From the NCBI GenBank assembly GCA_049324115.1, contig JBMOMN010000008.1, positions 83,445 through 147,444 on the forward strand: DNA of 64,000 bases, given 5' to 3'. The notes under the pieces are model-generated. The model did not search any database and was not told where the DNA came from. It saw only the letters and a program-made list of their open reading frames with translations. Positions 42,260 through 51,220 of the stretch are shown here, piece by piece (the stretch's first letter is position 1; each line of letters begins with the position of its first letter). A program made the translations under genes and the position numbers. This stretch comes from UBA5796 sp040752455. Its GTDB lineage: Bacteria > Chloroflexota > Anaerolineae > Anaerolineales > Villigracilaceae.

Positions 42260-43282
42260 TTACACTACTTTCAATTCGATCAGGCTCTCGGCCATCGAGA
42301 CGATCATCTCCTCCAGGCCGCGGGGACGCCAGCCCAGCACCTTGCGGATGCGCTCGCTCGACGGTTCGACCCACCAGTCGAGCGAGGGAACCGTCAGGCG
42401 GATGGTCGGGTCGAAGAGGGCCAGCAGGCGGATCAGCCAACTGGGGATCTCGTTCGTGCGGACGTTGTAGCCGCGTGACCGGAAGTGTTCGCGCAAGATG
42501 ACCGCCGCATCCTTCATCCAGAAATTCGTCCCGACGCAAATAAAACGCTGACCGGCGGCCTCGGGCCGGGTCATGGCGGCCAGGTGGGCTGCGGCCACGT
42601 CCCGCACGTCCACGCCGTTGTAGTGGTTGCGGGCCACCCCCGGCTGTCCTTTCAGGAGCTGCAAGATCAGTTCGCCGGAAGTGCGCTGGCGCGTATCCGG
42701 CAGGGGACCAAGCACCCAGCCGGGGTTGATGACCGCCAGTTCCATCGGGTGAGCTTCCGGGAGGTGCTGCACGAATTCCCAGGCGGCCCGCTCGGCCAGG
42801 GTCTTGCTCCTGACGTAACCCCCGATCGGCGCGGCCGTGTTGGACCAGTCGCTTTCGGTGAAATAGTGTTTGTCGGGGCCGTGACCGTAGATCACCGCCG
42901 CGATGGACGAGGTTTGCACCACGCGCCGGACCCCGGCCTCGGCCGCGGCCCGCAAGACCCGCCGCGTCCCGTCCACGGCCGGCTGGATCAGGTCGTCCTC
43001 GTTTTCAGGCTCCCGCAGCGGGAAGGGCGAGGCGACGTGCAGCGCGTAGGCGCAGCCCCGCATGGCCGCCCCCCAGCCCTCGTCTTCCAGCAGGTCGGCT
43101 TCGACCAGTTCCAGGCGGTCGCCCGCGTCCACAAACCGGGACAGGGTGGCGCGCAGGTCCGGCTCCCGTTCCAGGTCGCGCAGTGTCCCCCGAACGGGAT
43201 AACCCTGTTCGAGCAACTGGATGATGCAATGGACGGCGACAAATCCGCCGGCGCCGGTGACCAATACCCGTTCGTTTTTCAC
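42260..43282 (-). CDS. NAD-dependent epimerase/dehydratase, dihydroflavonol-reductase-like (extended SDR)
   Basis: 340 residues from GTG 43282, preceded by AGAGGAGTATGAC. The NAD(P) motif VLVTGAGGFVAVHCI, HVASPFPL and the catalytic YVRSK with an upstream SSIAA Ser place it in the extended short-chain dehydrogenases near dihydroflavonol/cinnamoyl-CoA reductases. The substrate cannot be told from the sequence. It stands alone between two terminators. Confidence 0.88.
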   Translation of the reverse strand: MKNERVLVTGAGGFVAVHCIIQLLEQGYPVRGTLRDLEREPDLRATLSRFVDAGDRLELVEADLLEDEGWGAAMRGCAYALHVASPFPLREPENEDDLIQPAVDGTRRVLRAAAEAGVRRVVQTSSIAAVIYGHGPDKHYFTESDWSNTAAPIGGYVRSKTLAERAAWEFVQHLPEAHPMELAVINPGWVLGPLPDTRQRTSGELILQLLKGQPGVARNHYNGVDVRDVAAAHLAAMTRPEAAGQRFICVGTNFWMKDAAVILREHFRSRGYNVRTNEIPSWLIRLLALFDPTIRLTVPSLDWWVEPSSERIRKVLGWRPRGLEEMIVSMAESLIELKVV

Positions 43283-43434
43283 GTCATACTCCTCTTGCAA
43301 AGAGTTTCGAGTCATTTGCGGGATGTATTGTACTGCAAGCAAAATCCCCCGGGCGTTCCCCGGCCCAAACTCTCATGCAGATTTAAGAGAGCAATCGCTG
43401 GCCGCGCCGAATCGGAAGTCTGCTGCCACGAAAT

Positions 43435-43465
43435 AAAAAGAGCGGGCCGCGAGGCTCGCCCTTTG
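43435..43465 (-). terminator. Intrinsic terminator of the PemK-type toxin operon
   Basis: On the minus strand AAAGGGCGAGCC TCGC GGCCCGCTCTTTTT: a GC-rich stem with a T-run. Words resemble the attenuator terminator at 22858. Confidence 0.8.
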
Positions 43466-43513
43466 GATGATCGGTTTTTATCTGCCCTGCTAAAAAGGGC
43501 AAACCAATAACCG

Positions 43514-43861
43514 TTATTTTGGCATATTTCTGCGCAGGGTATCAATCGTTACCGTCAAAATAGCTTTGAACGCTTCGTCCTTCAAAATTGCCACCCGCTT
43601 TGCCATCACGGATTCGTTGGCCGTGAAAAGTTTGACAGGCCGCGCAAAACTGGCATCAGATGTCAAAGCCCCTTTTTGCAACTCGTTGTTGGTAATTCGT
43701 ATCGCTTCTGGGTCGCTATAGGGATTGCTCGTTACTTGACATAAGAGCCAGTCGCCTCGTCCGGCATCTGCCATTACGATAGCCGGGCGAAGTTTTGCGC
43801 CGGAAAGGTCTGAAAACGGGAATGGGATTACAACGATGGAAGCTGGGCCAGGTGTGACCAT
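43514..43861 (-). CDS. PemK/MazF-type toxin (module 1)
   Basis: 115 residues. The fold is recognised from VVIPFPFSDLSGAKLRPAIVM, LLCQVTSNPYSD, SFARPVKLFTANESVM and the terminal TIDTLRRNM. Such toxins are mRNA endoribonucleases. Its start overlaps the 3' end of the antitoxin gene by 34 nt. Confidence 0.88.
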   Translation of the reverse strand: MVTPGPASIVVIPFPFSDLSGAKLRPAIVMADAGRGDWLLCQVTSNPYSDPEAIRITNNELQKGALTSDASFARPVKLFTANESVMAKRVAILKDEAFKAILTVTIDTLRRNMPK

Positions 43862-44055
43862 GCTTCATCCTCCTCAGGTCGCAACCAGTCAACCGCCAGC
43901 GCGGCTTCGCTCGCCAGCGCCAGATTGAACCCTTCTTCTGTCGGTTCTTCGTTGAGTATTGTGATAATCACTCGCCGCCTTTTCGGCAGTTTGATCGGTT
44001 CGAGGATTCTCAATTTACCTTTATCATCCGTCACTGCCTCGATTGTCTGGAGCAT
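43828..44055 (-). CDS. AF2212-like antitoxin of module 1
   Basis: 75 residues from ATG 44055, preceded by GAGGTGTACC. The N-terminal half (QTIEAVTDDKGKLRILEPIK, LPKRRRVIITI) is the AF2212-like/DUF104 beta-barrel seen in small antitoxins. The C-terminal half is acidic and probably binds the toxin. It precedes and overlaps the PemK-like toxin. Confidence 0.8.
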   Translation of the reverse strand: MLQTIEAVTDDKGKLRILEPIKLPKRRRVIITILNEEPTEEGFNLALASEAALAVDWLRPEEDEAWSHLAQLPSL

Positions 44056-44168
44056 GGTACACCTCGTTTTTCTCCGCATTTTTCCTGTATGACTGTGGGT
44101 TATCCAAATTATACTCCGCCCGGCAACCATGGGTGGATACCGGGAAGTGTATTTTAACACCCGCCTGC

Positions 44169-44849
44169 CTATCCGTCGAAAGAATAGCCGAACGCGCTGA
44201 TCTCTTCCCGATACACTTCCTCGATGATTCTCTTTGATTCCTCGTCGTAATGATCGCGATAGTCTTGGTTGGATCCCTTTCCCCGGTGGGGCAGGGCGAT
44301 TGGGTCAAGGCGCAACACCTCACATATTTTCTGAAAATCTTCGGCCAGGTTCTCGAACCGGCCAATAAAATTGAGAGGGATCGAGCCGTCGAAACTTTTG
44401 AGCCAGAACATCTGGGGTTTCAGCTCACCCTTCCCGGACTGTTGCCGGACGAATTCGTTGAAGCTGACATGCCTGGTCAGGTTGAGTCTTTGCAGGTGGG
44501 CTTCGTCCTGCATCACATTTGTGTACCATGAAAATGCCCGCGACCAGGGATTGCGCACAAAGGCAAATTTGAAATAGCTGTCGAATTGCTCCTTTGTGAC
44601 CGTGAGTTTGTTGCGCGGGTTTTTCACGGCAAGGTATTTATGTTTTATTCGGCGAACAGCTTCGCTCATATTGTCTCTGGACGAAAATACATAGGGGGAA
44701 AACAGCGGCATTTCGAACATGCGGATGCTTCTGTGGTCTTGCCCGCCTCTTCCGACATGGTCGTTCAGGTGGCCCAGGGCGTTTTCGATGCTGGTCCCGG
44801 CGCATTTTGGAATGTGAATAAAGATACACCGGTATTCGTGTGAAACCAT
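44169..44849 (-). CDS. Sulfotransferase family protein
   Basis: 226 residues from ATG 44849, preceded by AGAGGTAAAGAA. The PAPS-binding motifs are clear: CIFIHIPKCAGTSIENAL (5'-phosphosulfate loop) and FKFAFVRNPWSRAFSWY (3'-phosphate site). These define the carbohydrate/heparan sulfotransferase-like family, which may modify glycans. The region is more AT-rich than its neighbours and the gene stands alone, which suggests horizontal acquisition. The acceptor is unknown. Confidence 0.88.
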   Translation of the reverse strand: MVSHEYRCIFIHIPKCAGTSIENALGHLNDHVGRGGQDHRSIRMFEMPLFSPYVFSSRDNMSEAVRRIKHKYLAVKNPRNKLTVTKEQFDSYFKFAFVRNPWSRAFSWYTNVMQDEAHLQRLNLTRHVSFNEFVRQQSGKGELKPQMFWLKSFDGSIPLNFIGRFENLAEDFQKICEVLRLDPIALPHRGKGSNQDYRDHYDEESKRIIEEVYREEISAFGYSFDG

Positions 44850-45054
44850 TTCTTTACCTCTAAAATTTCCGGCTCTCCAGCTGGGGCTGGAAGGCCCATG
44901 TTCTTCGTTACGCGCGAATTGGCAAGATGATGCCGGTAGGGCGCAAGATATAAAACGGGCAAATTATAGCCGCAGAAAGGGATGAAATGCAATCACCCGG
45001 ATTACCCGGTGTCAGGGTGTCTCGTTTCCGGCGGTGAGATGCCGGATGAGCAGG

Positions 45055-45867
45055 CTAACCGGCGAACCTCGGGTACGACCCCAGCACCCGCAGCATCAGG
45101 GCGTACTCACCCAGGTGGTCGAGCGCCCGGCGGGCCGGATCCGCGTCCGCCGCGCCGAGAAAATCAATGTAGAACAGGTACTCCCAGGGTTTGCCCGCCA
45201 GCGGCCGTGACTCGATCTTGGTCAGGTCTATGTCCCGCAGGGCGAACACGCTCAGGGCTTTGAACAGCGCCCCGGGCTGGTTCCTGAGCGTGAACACGAT
45301 AGAAGTCTTGGCTTCGGAGGCCGGTTTGACCGGCGTGGGCGAGATCGCCAGGAAGCGGGTGTAATTCTCCGGGTTGTCCTCGATCCCCTCCCGCAAGACC
45401 TGCATTTCGTAAATCTCCGCCGCCCGCTTCGAGGCGATGGCCGCCGTCGTCCGCTCGCCGCCGGCCTTGAGCATCTTGACGCTGCCCGCCGTGTCGTAGA
45501 CCGGCTCGGTCTTGACGCCCAGCCCGCGCAGCGTCCCGGCGCACTGGCCCAGGGCCTGGGGGTGGCTGATCACGCGGCGGACCTCGGCCACCTCCACGCC
45601 GGGGAAGCCGATCAGGCAGTGGCGCACCCGCAGGAAGTACTCGCCGACGATGTGCAGGTCGTGGCGCAGGAGCAGGTCATAGTTCTGGTGGATGCTGCCC
45701 GCCAGCGAATTTTCGATCGGGATCAGGCCGGACTCGCACGCCCCGGAGGTCACCGCGGCGAAAACGTCCTCGAACGTCTCGAACGGCGCCGTCTCCATCG
45801 GACCGAAATACCCGTGGGCCGCCTCCTCGCTATACGCGCCCGGTTCTCCCTGGAAAGCGATTCTCAT
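45055..45867 (-). CDS. pheA: Prephenate dehydratase
   Basis: 270 residues from ATG 45867. Motifs: FQGEPGAYSEEAA, IPIENSLAGSIHQNYDLL, VISHPQALGQC, AAIASKRAAEIY and NYTRFLAI complete the catalytic domain (1-180). The ACT domain (about 190-265) shows FTLRNQPGALFKAL and the Phe-binding ESRPL motif. It makes phenylpyruvate and is probably inhibited by Phe. It directly follows a mazEF-type pair with a 1-nt gap, an unusual operon partner. Confidence 0.95.
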   Translation of the reverse strand: MRIAFQGEPGAYSEEAAHGYFGPMETAPFETFEDVFAAVTSGACESGLIPIENSLAGSIHQNYDLLLRHDLHIVGEYFLRVRHCLIGFPGVEVAEVRRVISHPQALGQCAGTLRGLGVKTEPVYDTAGSVKMLKAGGERTTAAIASKRAAEIYEMQVLREGIEDNPENYTRFLAISPTPVKPASEAKTSIVFTLRNQPGALFKALSVFALRDIDLTKIESRPLAGKPWEYLFYIDFLGAADADPARRALDHLGEYALMLRVLGSYPRFAG

Positions 45868-45868
45868 C

Positions 45869-46207
45869 TCAGTCGCCTATAATTTCATTGATGCCTTCCA
45901 CCAACTGGGAAAGAATTTCTGGCTGGATATGGTCAATTTTCTCCCTAAGCCTCTCGGTAGATAAAGTTCTGATTTGACCGATCTTGACCCAAGACTGTTT
46001 TGGAAGATTGCTCTCGGTCAATTCCAAGACCAATGGAAATCCGACGCGCTGCGGCTGACTGGTGATTGCCATTGCAATCACCGTGCCAGAACGTTCGTTG
46101 AAAATCTCCTTGCTGATGATTACCACCGGGCGCATTCCAGCTTGTTCATGCCCGCGTGCCGGATTTAAATCAGCCCAATAGATATCGCCCCTTAATATTC
46201 TGGCCAT
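45869..46207 (-). CDS. MazF-type toxin (module 2)
   Basis: 112 residues. MARILRGDIYWADLNPARGHE, RPVVIISKE, VIAMAITSQ and the IGQIRTLSTERL motif are standard MazF features of an mRNA interferase. It overlaps the antitoxin by 16 nt. Its stop is one base away from the pheA start codon. Confidence 0.92.
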   Translation of the reverse strand: MARILRGDIYWADLNPARGHEQAGMRPVVIISKEIFNERSGTVIAMAITSQPQRVGFPLVLELTESNLPKQSWVKIGQIRTLSTERLREKIDHIQPEILSQLVEGINEIIGD

Positions 46208-46431
46208 TCTTGTAGGTCTCCCAAGTCTTCATCAGCGAGTTTTTGTTCAAAAATGGGATCCAGTTTAGCCAGTTCACGCGCCAAGCGGTTGGATTCCATG
46301 CGCTCTATTTTTTCGCGCACAGCTTCTTGAATGGCGCGGCTTCGATTGGGGAAGCGGTTCTCATTGATCCAATGATCAATGCGCTTCAAAAGCACCTTGT
46401 CTATGGTAATGGCAATTTTCTGAACAGTCAT
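46192..46431 (-). CDS. Ribbon-helix-helix antitoxin of module 2
   Basis: 79 residues. KIAITIDKVLLKRIDHWI, FPNRSRAIQEAVREKI is a CopG/RHH DNA-binding domain. The acidic C-terminus (DPIFEQKLADEDLGDL) is the toxin-binding tail. It is the first gene of the mazEF-pheA unit. Confidence 0.9.
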   Translation of the reverse strand: MTVQKIAITIDKVLLKRIDHWINENRFPNRSRAIQEAVREKIERMESNRLARELAKLDPIFEQKLADEDLGDLQEWPEY

Positions 46432-46487
46432 CTCAATCTCCGTTGGTATGACATTATATCATACCGTCTCTTTTCTGGTTCTCCAAG

Positions 46488-46530
46488 CCCCCCTTGTTTA
46501 CTGACTACTGAACACTGAACACTGACTACT
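46488..46530. repeat. Heptad repeat (CTGAACA/CTGACTA words)
   Basis: CTGACTA CTGAACA CTGAACA CTGACTA CTCCCTC at 7-nt spacing, running into the 3' end of the aminotransferase gene. Confidence 0.8.
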
Positions 46531-47707
46531 CCCTCTCCGCCCACTCCACAACCTTCCTGAACCCCGCCTCCACCTCCGCCTCCGAGGCGGTGATGGTCAT
46601 GCGGACGAAGCCCTCGCCCTGCGCCCCGAAGGCCGAGCCGGGGACCAGGCCGACACCAGCCTCGTCCAGCAGCCGCTCGCAGATCTCCAGCGACGGCCTC
46701 CCCAACGGGCGGAAATCCAGGAAGAAGTAAAAAGCGCCCATCGGCGGCGTGACCCGCACCTTTTCGCTTTCGTATTCGGCGGCGAGACGCAGCACCAGGG
46801 CGCGGCGGCGGGCGTAAGCGGCCCGCATCCCGGCTGCGGATTCTTGCACGCCGGGATCGGTCAGGGCGAAGGCGGCGGCTTTCTGCACGAACGGGGCCAC
46901 GCAGGTGATCGAGTTCTGGCTCGCTTTGAGGGCGTTTTCGATCACCCGCTCCGGCGCGGCCAGGTAGCCGACCCGCCAGCCGGTCATCGCATAGGTCTTG
47001 GACAGGCTGTGGACCAGGATCGTCCGCGCTTTCGCGCCGGGGACCACGCCGGCGGAGGCCGGTTTGTCGGCGTAGTACAGATTCTCGTAAACCTCGTCGC
47101 TGACGATCCACAGATCGTGTTCGGCGGCGATAGCCTGCAATTGGGACAGGTACTCTCTCGAAGGATACGCCCCGGTCGGGTTGGACGGGTAGTTGAGCAC
47201 GATGGCCCGGGTGCGCGGCGTCAGCGCCTTTTCCCAGGCCTCCATCGGCGGGATGAAGCCGTTCTCCGCCGGGGCCGGGACTCGAACCACGCCCCCGCGC
47301 AGCATCGTCACCATGTTGGCGTGGGTGGCCCAGGTTGGGTCGGGGATGAGCGCCTCGTCGCCGGGGTTCAGGATGGATTGCATGGCCAGATAATAGGCGT
47401 GGATGCCGCCATGCGTCACCAGGATTTCGCCCGCGGGGTCATAGGTCAGGCCGTTGTCGCGGAGCAGTTTGGACGCGGCAGCCTGCCTCAGGTCCGGTAA
47501 GCCCCGGCTGGGGACGTAATGGGTCAGACCGCCCTCCATCGCCTTGACCGCCGCCTCCAGCACCGAGGGCGGAGTCCCGAAATCCGGGTCGCCGACCTGC
47601 AAGGGGAGGATGGCGCGCCCGGCAGCCCTGAGGGCCGCGATCCGGTCGAAGATGGCGATCGTCGGCGATTGGCGGAGACGTTCGAACTGGGTGTTGAGAG
47701 AGTCCAT
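46526..47707 (-). CDS. Class I/II aminotransferase (aspartate/aromatic aminotransferase-like)
   Basis: 393 residues from ATG 47707. PLP enzyme motifs: LQVGDPDFGTPP, HYVPSRGLPDLR, LNYPSNPTGA, IVSDEVYENL and the PLP-lysine motif SLSKTYAMTGWRVGY. It belongs to the AspC-type Ibeta/Igamma subgroup. In this setting it could transaminate phenylpyruvate, 4-hydroxyphenylpyruvate or aspartate, but the sequence does not decide between them. Confidence 0.93.
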   Translation of the reverse strand: MDSLNTQFERLRQSPTIAIFDRIAALRAAGRAILPLQVGDPDFGTPPSVLEAAVKAMEGGLTHYVPSRGLPDLRQAAASKLLRDNGLTYDPAGEILVTHGGIHAYYLAMQSILNPGDEALIPDPTWATHANMVTMLRGGVVRVPAPAENGFIPPMEAWEKALTPRTRAIVLNYPSNPTGAYPSREYLSQLQAIAAEHDLWIVSDEVYENLYYADKPASAGVVPGAKARTILVHSLSKTYAMTGWRVGYLAAPERVIENALKASQNSITCVAPFVQKAAAFALTDPGVQESAAGMRAAYARRRALVLRLAAEYESEKVRVTPPMGAFYFFLDFRPLGRPSLEICERLLDEAGVGLVPGSAFGAQGEGFVRMTITASEAEVEAGFRKVVEWAERE

Positions 47708-47746
47708 AAGGCTTCCTGTGAAATTTCCGCATTATACCCCCGACAA

Positions 47747-47888
47747 AATGTCATTGCGAGCCGCTCTTCCCTGGCACCGACCGCCATGACAATCCCCGCA
47801 GCGGAGCGGAGTGGGAGGACGGTGTGGCGAAGCAATCTTCCCGACAGTGCGGAAGACTGCTTCGCTGCGCTCGCAGTGACACATTCAG
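47747..47888. repeat. Family C element (GTCATTGCGAG type), full intergenic copy
   Basis: ATGTCATTGCGAGCCGC at the left and CTGCTTCGCTGCGCTCGCAGTGACA at the right, with GAAGCAATCTTCCC inside. The central CGCTCTTCCCTGGCACCG is shared with 19361-19378. Confidence 0.85.
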
Positions 47889-47944
47889 GTAAGAATCCTG
47901 CGCTTGCGGGCTTCAAACAATCGAGAGTCACCTCGTTATAAATT

Positions 47945-48022
47945 TACCGCGAAGACGCGAAGATCGCGAAGGAACTTACATTTGTAGACTTTGCGGCCTT
48001 CGTGCCTTCGCGGTGAAAAAAT
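47945..48022. repeat. CTTCG-type palindrome (CGCGAAG words)
   Basis: CCGCGAAGACGCGAAGATCGCGAAGG faces CGGCCTTCGTGCCTTCGCGG. Together with the family C element it fills the 47708-48061 gap; I see no gene there. Confidence 0.75.
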
Positions 48023-48061
48023 ATGCCGAAATGATCAACAAGCCAATCGAGAGAAGGAAAA

Positions 48062-48571
48062 ATGTCCGAACTCACCGATTTCCGCAAAGAAAAAGACGCC
48101 TATTTTGCTCGCGACCCGAACAGCCCCTTGACCGGCGGGCAGAAAAAGGACTTCAAGGGCCTGGAGTATTTCCCCGAAGCCCCCGAACTGCGCTTCGAGG
48201 CCGAGGTGGAACGCTTCGAGCCGATGGACGAGATCGAGATCCAGACCTCCACCGGCGACACGCAGACCTACCGCCGTTTCGGCCGGTTCCGCTTCCGGGT
48301 GGACGGGCAGGAGGCGGAGTTGACGATCTACGCCGCCTCTTACGGTTTCTTCCTGCCCTTCGTGGACAGCCTGGCCGGGAAAGAGACCTACCCGGCGGGC
48401 CGTTATCTCGAACCCGAGCCGCTCGGCGGCGACCGCTTCCTGGTGGACTTCAACCTGGCCTACAACCCGTACTGCGCCTACAACGAATACTGGTCCTGCC
48501 CGCTGACGCCGTTCGAGAACCGGCTCAAGGTCCCCATCCGGGCGGGGGAGAAGATTTTTCAAACCCATTAG
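48062..48571 (+). CDS. DUF1684 family protein
   Basis: 169 residues from ATG 48062, preceded by GAGAAGGAAAA. The DUF1684 pattern is well kept: FRKEKDAYFARDPNSPLT, FKGLEYFPEAPELRF, the glycine-rich Y(P)AGRYL and VDFNLAYNPYCAYNEYWSCPL near the C-terminus. The family is widespread and its function is unknown. The gene stands alone and converges on asd. Confidence 0.9.
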   Translation: MSELTDFRKEKDAYFARDPNSPLTGGQKKDFKGLEYFPEAPELRFEAEVERFEPMDEIEIQTSTGDTQTYRRFGRFRFRVDGQEAELTIYAASYGFFLPFVDSLAGKETYPAGRYLEPEPLGGDRFLVDFNLAYNPYCAYNEYWSCPLTPFENRLKVPIRAGEKIFQTH

Positions 48572-48640
48572 CAGACTTCGGAAGTCTTTTTCAGAATCGT
48601 TACGACTGGGGTGATTCCCAACAGACTTCCGAAGTTTTTC
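48572..48640. repeat. Paired AGACTTCGGAAGTC palindromes between DUF1684 gene and asd
   Basis: CAGACTTCGGAAGTCTTTTTC and CAGACTTCCGAAGTTTTTCTC: two short hairpins, each followed by T-runs, that could also terminate transcription. Confidence 0.7.
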
Positions 48641-49690
48641 TCACAACAACCCATTGTTCACCAACAACTCGGCATTGTAGATCGAGCCGCCCGCCGCGCC
48701 GCGGATGGTGTTGTGCGAGAGCGTGACGAATTTGAGATGCAGCAGCGGATCGGGACGGAGGCGCCCGACGACGGTCGTCATCCCGTGTCCGGTCATCCGG
48801 TCCAGCCGCGGCTGGGGCCGGTCCGCTTCGCCCCGGACCCGGATGACGGGCCGCGGTGACGAGGGCAGCTCACGGGCTGACGGCGGAGCCTGGTAGGCGG
48901 CCATCGCCGCGGCGGCCTCCTCCGGCGAGACTTCAGTCCCCAACTCCACGCTGGCGACGACAATATGCCCGTCGGCCACGGCGACGCGGTTGGTGTGGGC
49001 GCTCAGGCGGATGTCGGCCAGTTCCACGCCCTGCGCGCCCAGGCTGCCGAGCATCTTGCGCGGCTCCCACTCCACCTTTTCTTCCTCGCCGCCGATGTGC
49101 GGGATGACGTTGTCAATGATGTCGAGCGACGGCACGCCCGGATAGCCCGCCCCCGACAGGGCTTGCAGCGAGACGACGAAGGCTTTTTTCAAGCCGAAAG
49201 CGTCCTGCAGGGCCTTGAGCGCCACCGTCAGCCCGGTGCTGGTGCAGTTGGGATTGGTCAGGATGCAGCCGCTCCAGCCGCGCTCTTGTCTCTGCTGCCG
49301 GACCAGCCCGACGTGGCCGGCGTTGACTTCGGGCAGCAACAGGGGCACGTCGGCCTCGCGGCGGAAAGCCGAGGCGTTCGAGCAGACCGCCACCCCGGCC
49401 CTGGCGAAGACGGGTTCGACTTCCTTCGCCTCGTCCGAGGGCAGGGCCGAGAAGACGATCCGGGCCTCGAGGGCTTCCGGCGCGGAGGGCGCGATGACCA
49501 TCTCCCGCGCCCACTCCGGCATCGGGTCGGACAGCACCCAGCGGCAGGCCTGGGCGTAGGGCTTGCCCACCGAACGGTCGGAGCCGGTCAGGGCGACGAC
49601 TTCGAACCAGGGATGGGCATCGAGCAGGGACACGAAGCGCTGGCCGACAGAGCCGGTCGCGCCGAGCACGGCAACGGGGATTTTGGACAT
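48641..49690 (-). CDS. asd: Aspartate-semialdehyde dehydrogenase
   Basis: 349 residues from ATG 49690. Motifs: AVLGATGSVGQRFVSLL, ALTGSDRSVGKPY, the active site TNPNCTSTGL, SLQALSGAGYPG and NTIRGAAGGS. The N-terminal SDRSVGK form and overall length fit the archaeal/fungal subtype. It reduces aspartyl phosphate in the lysine/threonine/methionine pathway. It lies 12 nt after lysC, so both are under the threonine leader upstream. Confidence 0.95.
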   Translation of the reverse strand: MSKIPVAVLGATGSVGQRFVSLLDAHPWFEVVALTGSDRSVGKPYAQACRWVLSDPMPEWAREMVIAPSAPEALEARIVFSALPSDEAKEVEPVFARAGVAVCSNASAFRREADVPLLLPEVNAGHVGLVRQQRQERGWSGCILTNPNCTSTGLTVALKALQDAFGLKKAFVVSLQALSGAGYPGVPSLDIIDNVIPHIGGEEEKVEWEPRKMLGSLGAQGVELADIRLSAHTNRVAVADGHIVVASVELGTEVSPEEAAAAMAAYQAPPSARELPSSPRPVIRVRGEADRPQPRLDRMTGHGMTTVVGRLRPDPLLHLKFVTLSHNTIRGAAGGSIYNAELLVNNGLL

Positions 49691-49702
49691 GGGGACTCCT
49701 TC

Positions 49703-51103
49703 CTACTTCAACAACTCGTGCAATGCCTTGACGGCGGCTTCGGTGGCGGCGGCCTCCACCACCATCGAAATGGACACTTCCGACGACCCCTGGGCGATCG
49801 CCAGCACGTTCACCTCGCGGCGGCCCAACTGGCTGAAGATCTGCCCGGCCACGCCCGGCGTGTGGCGCATCCCCGCCCCGACCACGGTGATGATCGAAAC
49901 GTCCTCGGTGGCCCAGACCCGGTCAATGTCGTCCTGCCGGATCTCGGCGGCGAAGACCTTTTCCAGCGACTCGACCACCGCCTGGGCCGATTCAGTCGGC
50001 ACGGCAAAGCAGATGGACTGTTCGGACGAGGCCTGGGTGATGAGCGGGACGCTCGTCCCGGTGGAGGCGACCGCCCCGAAAGCCCGGGCCGCCACGCCCG
50101 GGACCCCCAACATGCCGCGCCCTTCGACGGTGATCAGCCGCTGGCGGCGGATGGCCGTCACGGCCTTGATGACCTGCTTCCCGTTGACCTTGCCCGCCGC
50201 TGACGGGACCAGCCGCGTGCCGGGGTGCGACGGGTTGAAGGTGTTGCAGATCCGCAAGCCAATCCCCGCCTCCACCACCGGGCGGACGGTCTTGGGGTGC
50301 AGCACTTTGGCGCCGTAGTAGGCCAGCTCGGCGATCTCGCTGTAACTGATCTCGGCCAGGGTGCGGGCTTCGGGGACGAGGCGCGGGTCGGCGGTCATCA
50401 CCCCGGTGACGTCGGTCCAGATCCAGACCTCATCCGCTGCGAGCGTGACCCCGAAGATGGCCGCCGAAAAATCGCTTCCGCCCCGCCCGAGCGTGGTCGT
50501 CACACCCTGGCGGTTGGCCCCGATAAAACCGGTCAGCACCGGGACGGCCCCACTGGCAAACACCGGCTGGATGACTTCCGCGCTGCGGGCGGTCGTCTCG
50601 TCCCAGAACGGGGATGCGGATAAATACGCCTCGTCCGTGACGATGACCTGGCGCGTGTCCACTGGAACGGATGCCACCCCCGTAGCCGACAGGGCCGCCG
50701 CAACCAGCGGGGCGTTCACCCGCTCGCCGAGGGAGGAGATGGCGTCCAGGGCACGCGGCGAGGCTTCGCCTAAAATGTGGATAGCCTGGCAGAGTGATTC
50801 GAACTCCGCCACTGACTTCTCGATGTGGGCGCGCACCTCGTCCGCGGCGGGGGCCAATTCGTCAAGAATGGCGAAATGCTTCCGGCGCAAGATTTCCGCC
50901 GAAACGGAAGCAGCTTCCGGGTCGCGGATCGAGCCGTTGGCCCCGTTGAGCAGGGTGTCCGTCACGCCGCTTACGGCTGAGACGACCAGGGCCACATTGT
51001 CCCAATCCGCTTTCGCCCGGCGGACGATCTCGATCACCTGGCGGATGGCGGCCGGGCTGCCGACCGATGTCCCGCCAAATTTCATGACAAGCGTTTTACT
51101 CAT
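49703..51103 (-). CDS. lysC: Aspartate kinase
   Basis: 466 residues from ATG 51103, preceded by AGGAGGCTTT. The kinase domain (1-290) has MKFGGTSVGSP, GFIGANRQGVTTTLGRGGSDFSA and YGAKVLHPKT. Two ACT domains follow, with ITVEGRGMLGVPGVAAR and IITVVGAGMRHTPGVAGQIF. It makes aspartyl phosphate, the first step toward Lys, Thr and Met. Length and ACT layout match the ThrA/AKIII type, usually feedback-inhibited by Thr or Lys. A Thr-rich leader ORF and terminator precede it. Confidence 0.95.
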   Translation of the reverse strand: MSKTLVMKFGGTSVGSPAAIRQVIEIVRRAKADWDNVALVVSAVSGVTDTLLNGANGSIRDPEAASVSAEILRRKHFAILDELAPAADEVRAHIEKSVAEFESLCQAIHILGEASPRALDAISSLGERVNAPLVAAALSATGVASVPVDTRQVIVTDEAYLSASPFWDETTARSAEVIQPVFASGAVPVLTGFIGANRQGVTTTLGRGGSDFSAAIFGVTLAADEVWIWTDVTGVMTADPRLVPEARTLAEISYSEIAELAYYGAKVLHPKTVRPVVEAGIGLRICNTFNPSHPGTRLVPSAAGKVNGKQVIKAVTAIRRQRLITVEGRGMLGVPGVAARAFGAVASTGTSVPLITQASSEQSICFAVPTESAQAVVESLEKVFAAEIRQDDIDRVWATEDVSIITVVGAGMRHTPGVAGQIFSQLGRREVNVLAIAQGSSEVSISMVVEAAATEAAVKALHELLK

Positions 51104-51161
51104 AAAGCCTCCTGAAAATTTTTGAATTCACCACTCGCGAGTGCGTCGCACCCTCTGAGCA

Positions 51162-51195
51162 AAAAACAAAAAAGCGCGGGGTGCTCCGCGCTTTT
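51162..51195 (-). terminator. Attenuator terminator of lysC-asd
   Basis: On the minus strand AAAAGCGCGG AGCACC CCGCGCTTTT then TTGTTTTTT: a 10-bp stem with T-run, between the leader ORF and lysC. Confidence 0.88.
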
Positions 51196-51220
51196 GGGTT
51201 ACCGTCAGGTGTAAATCTCG

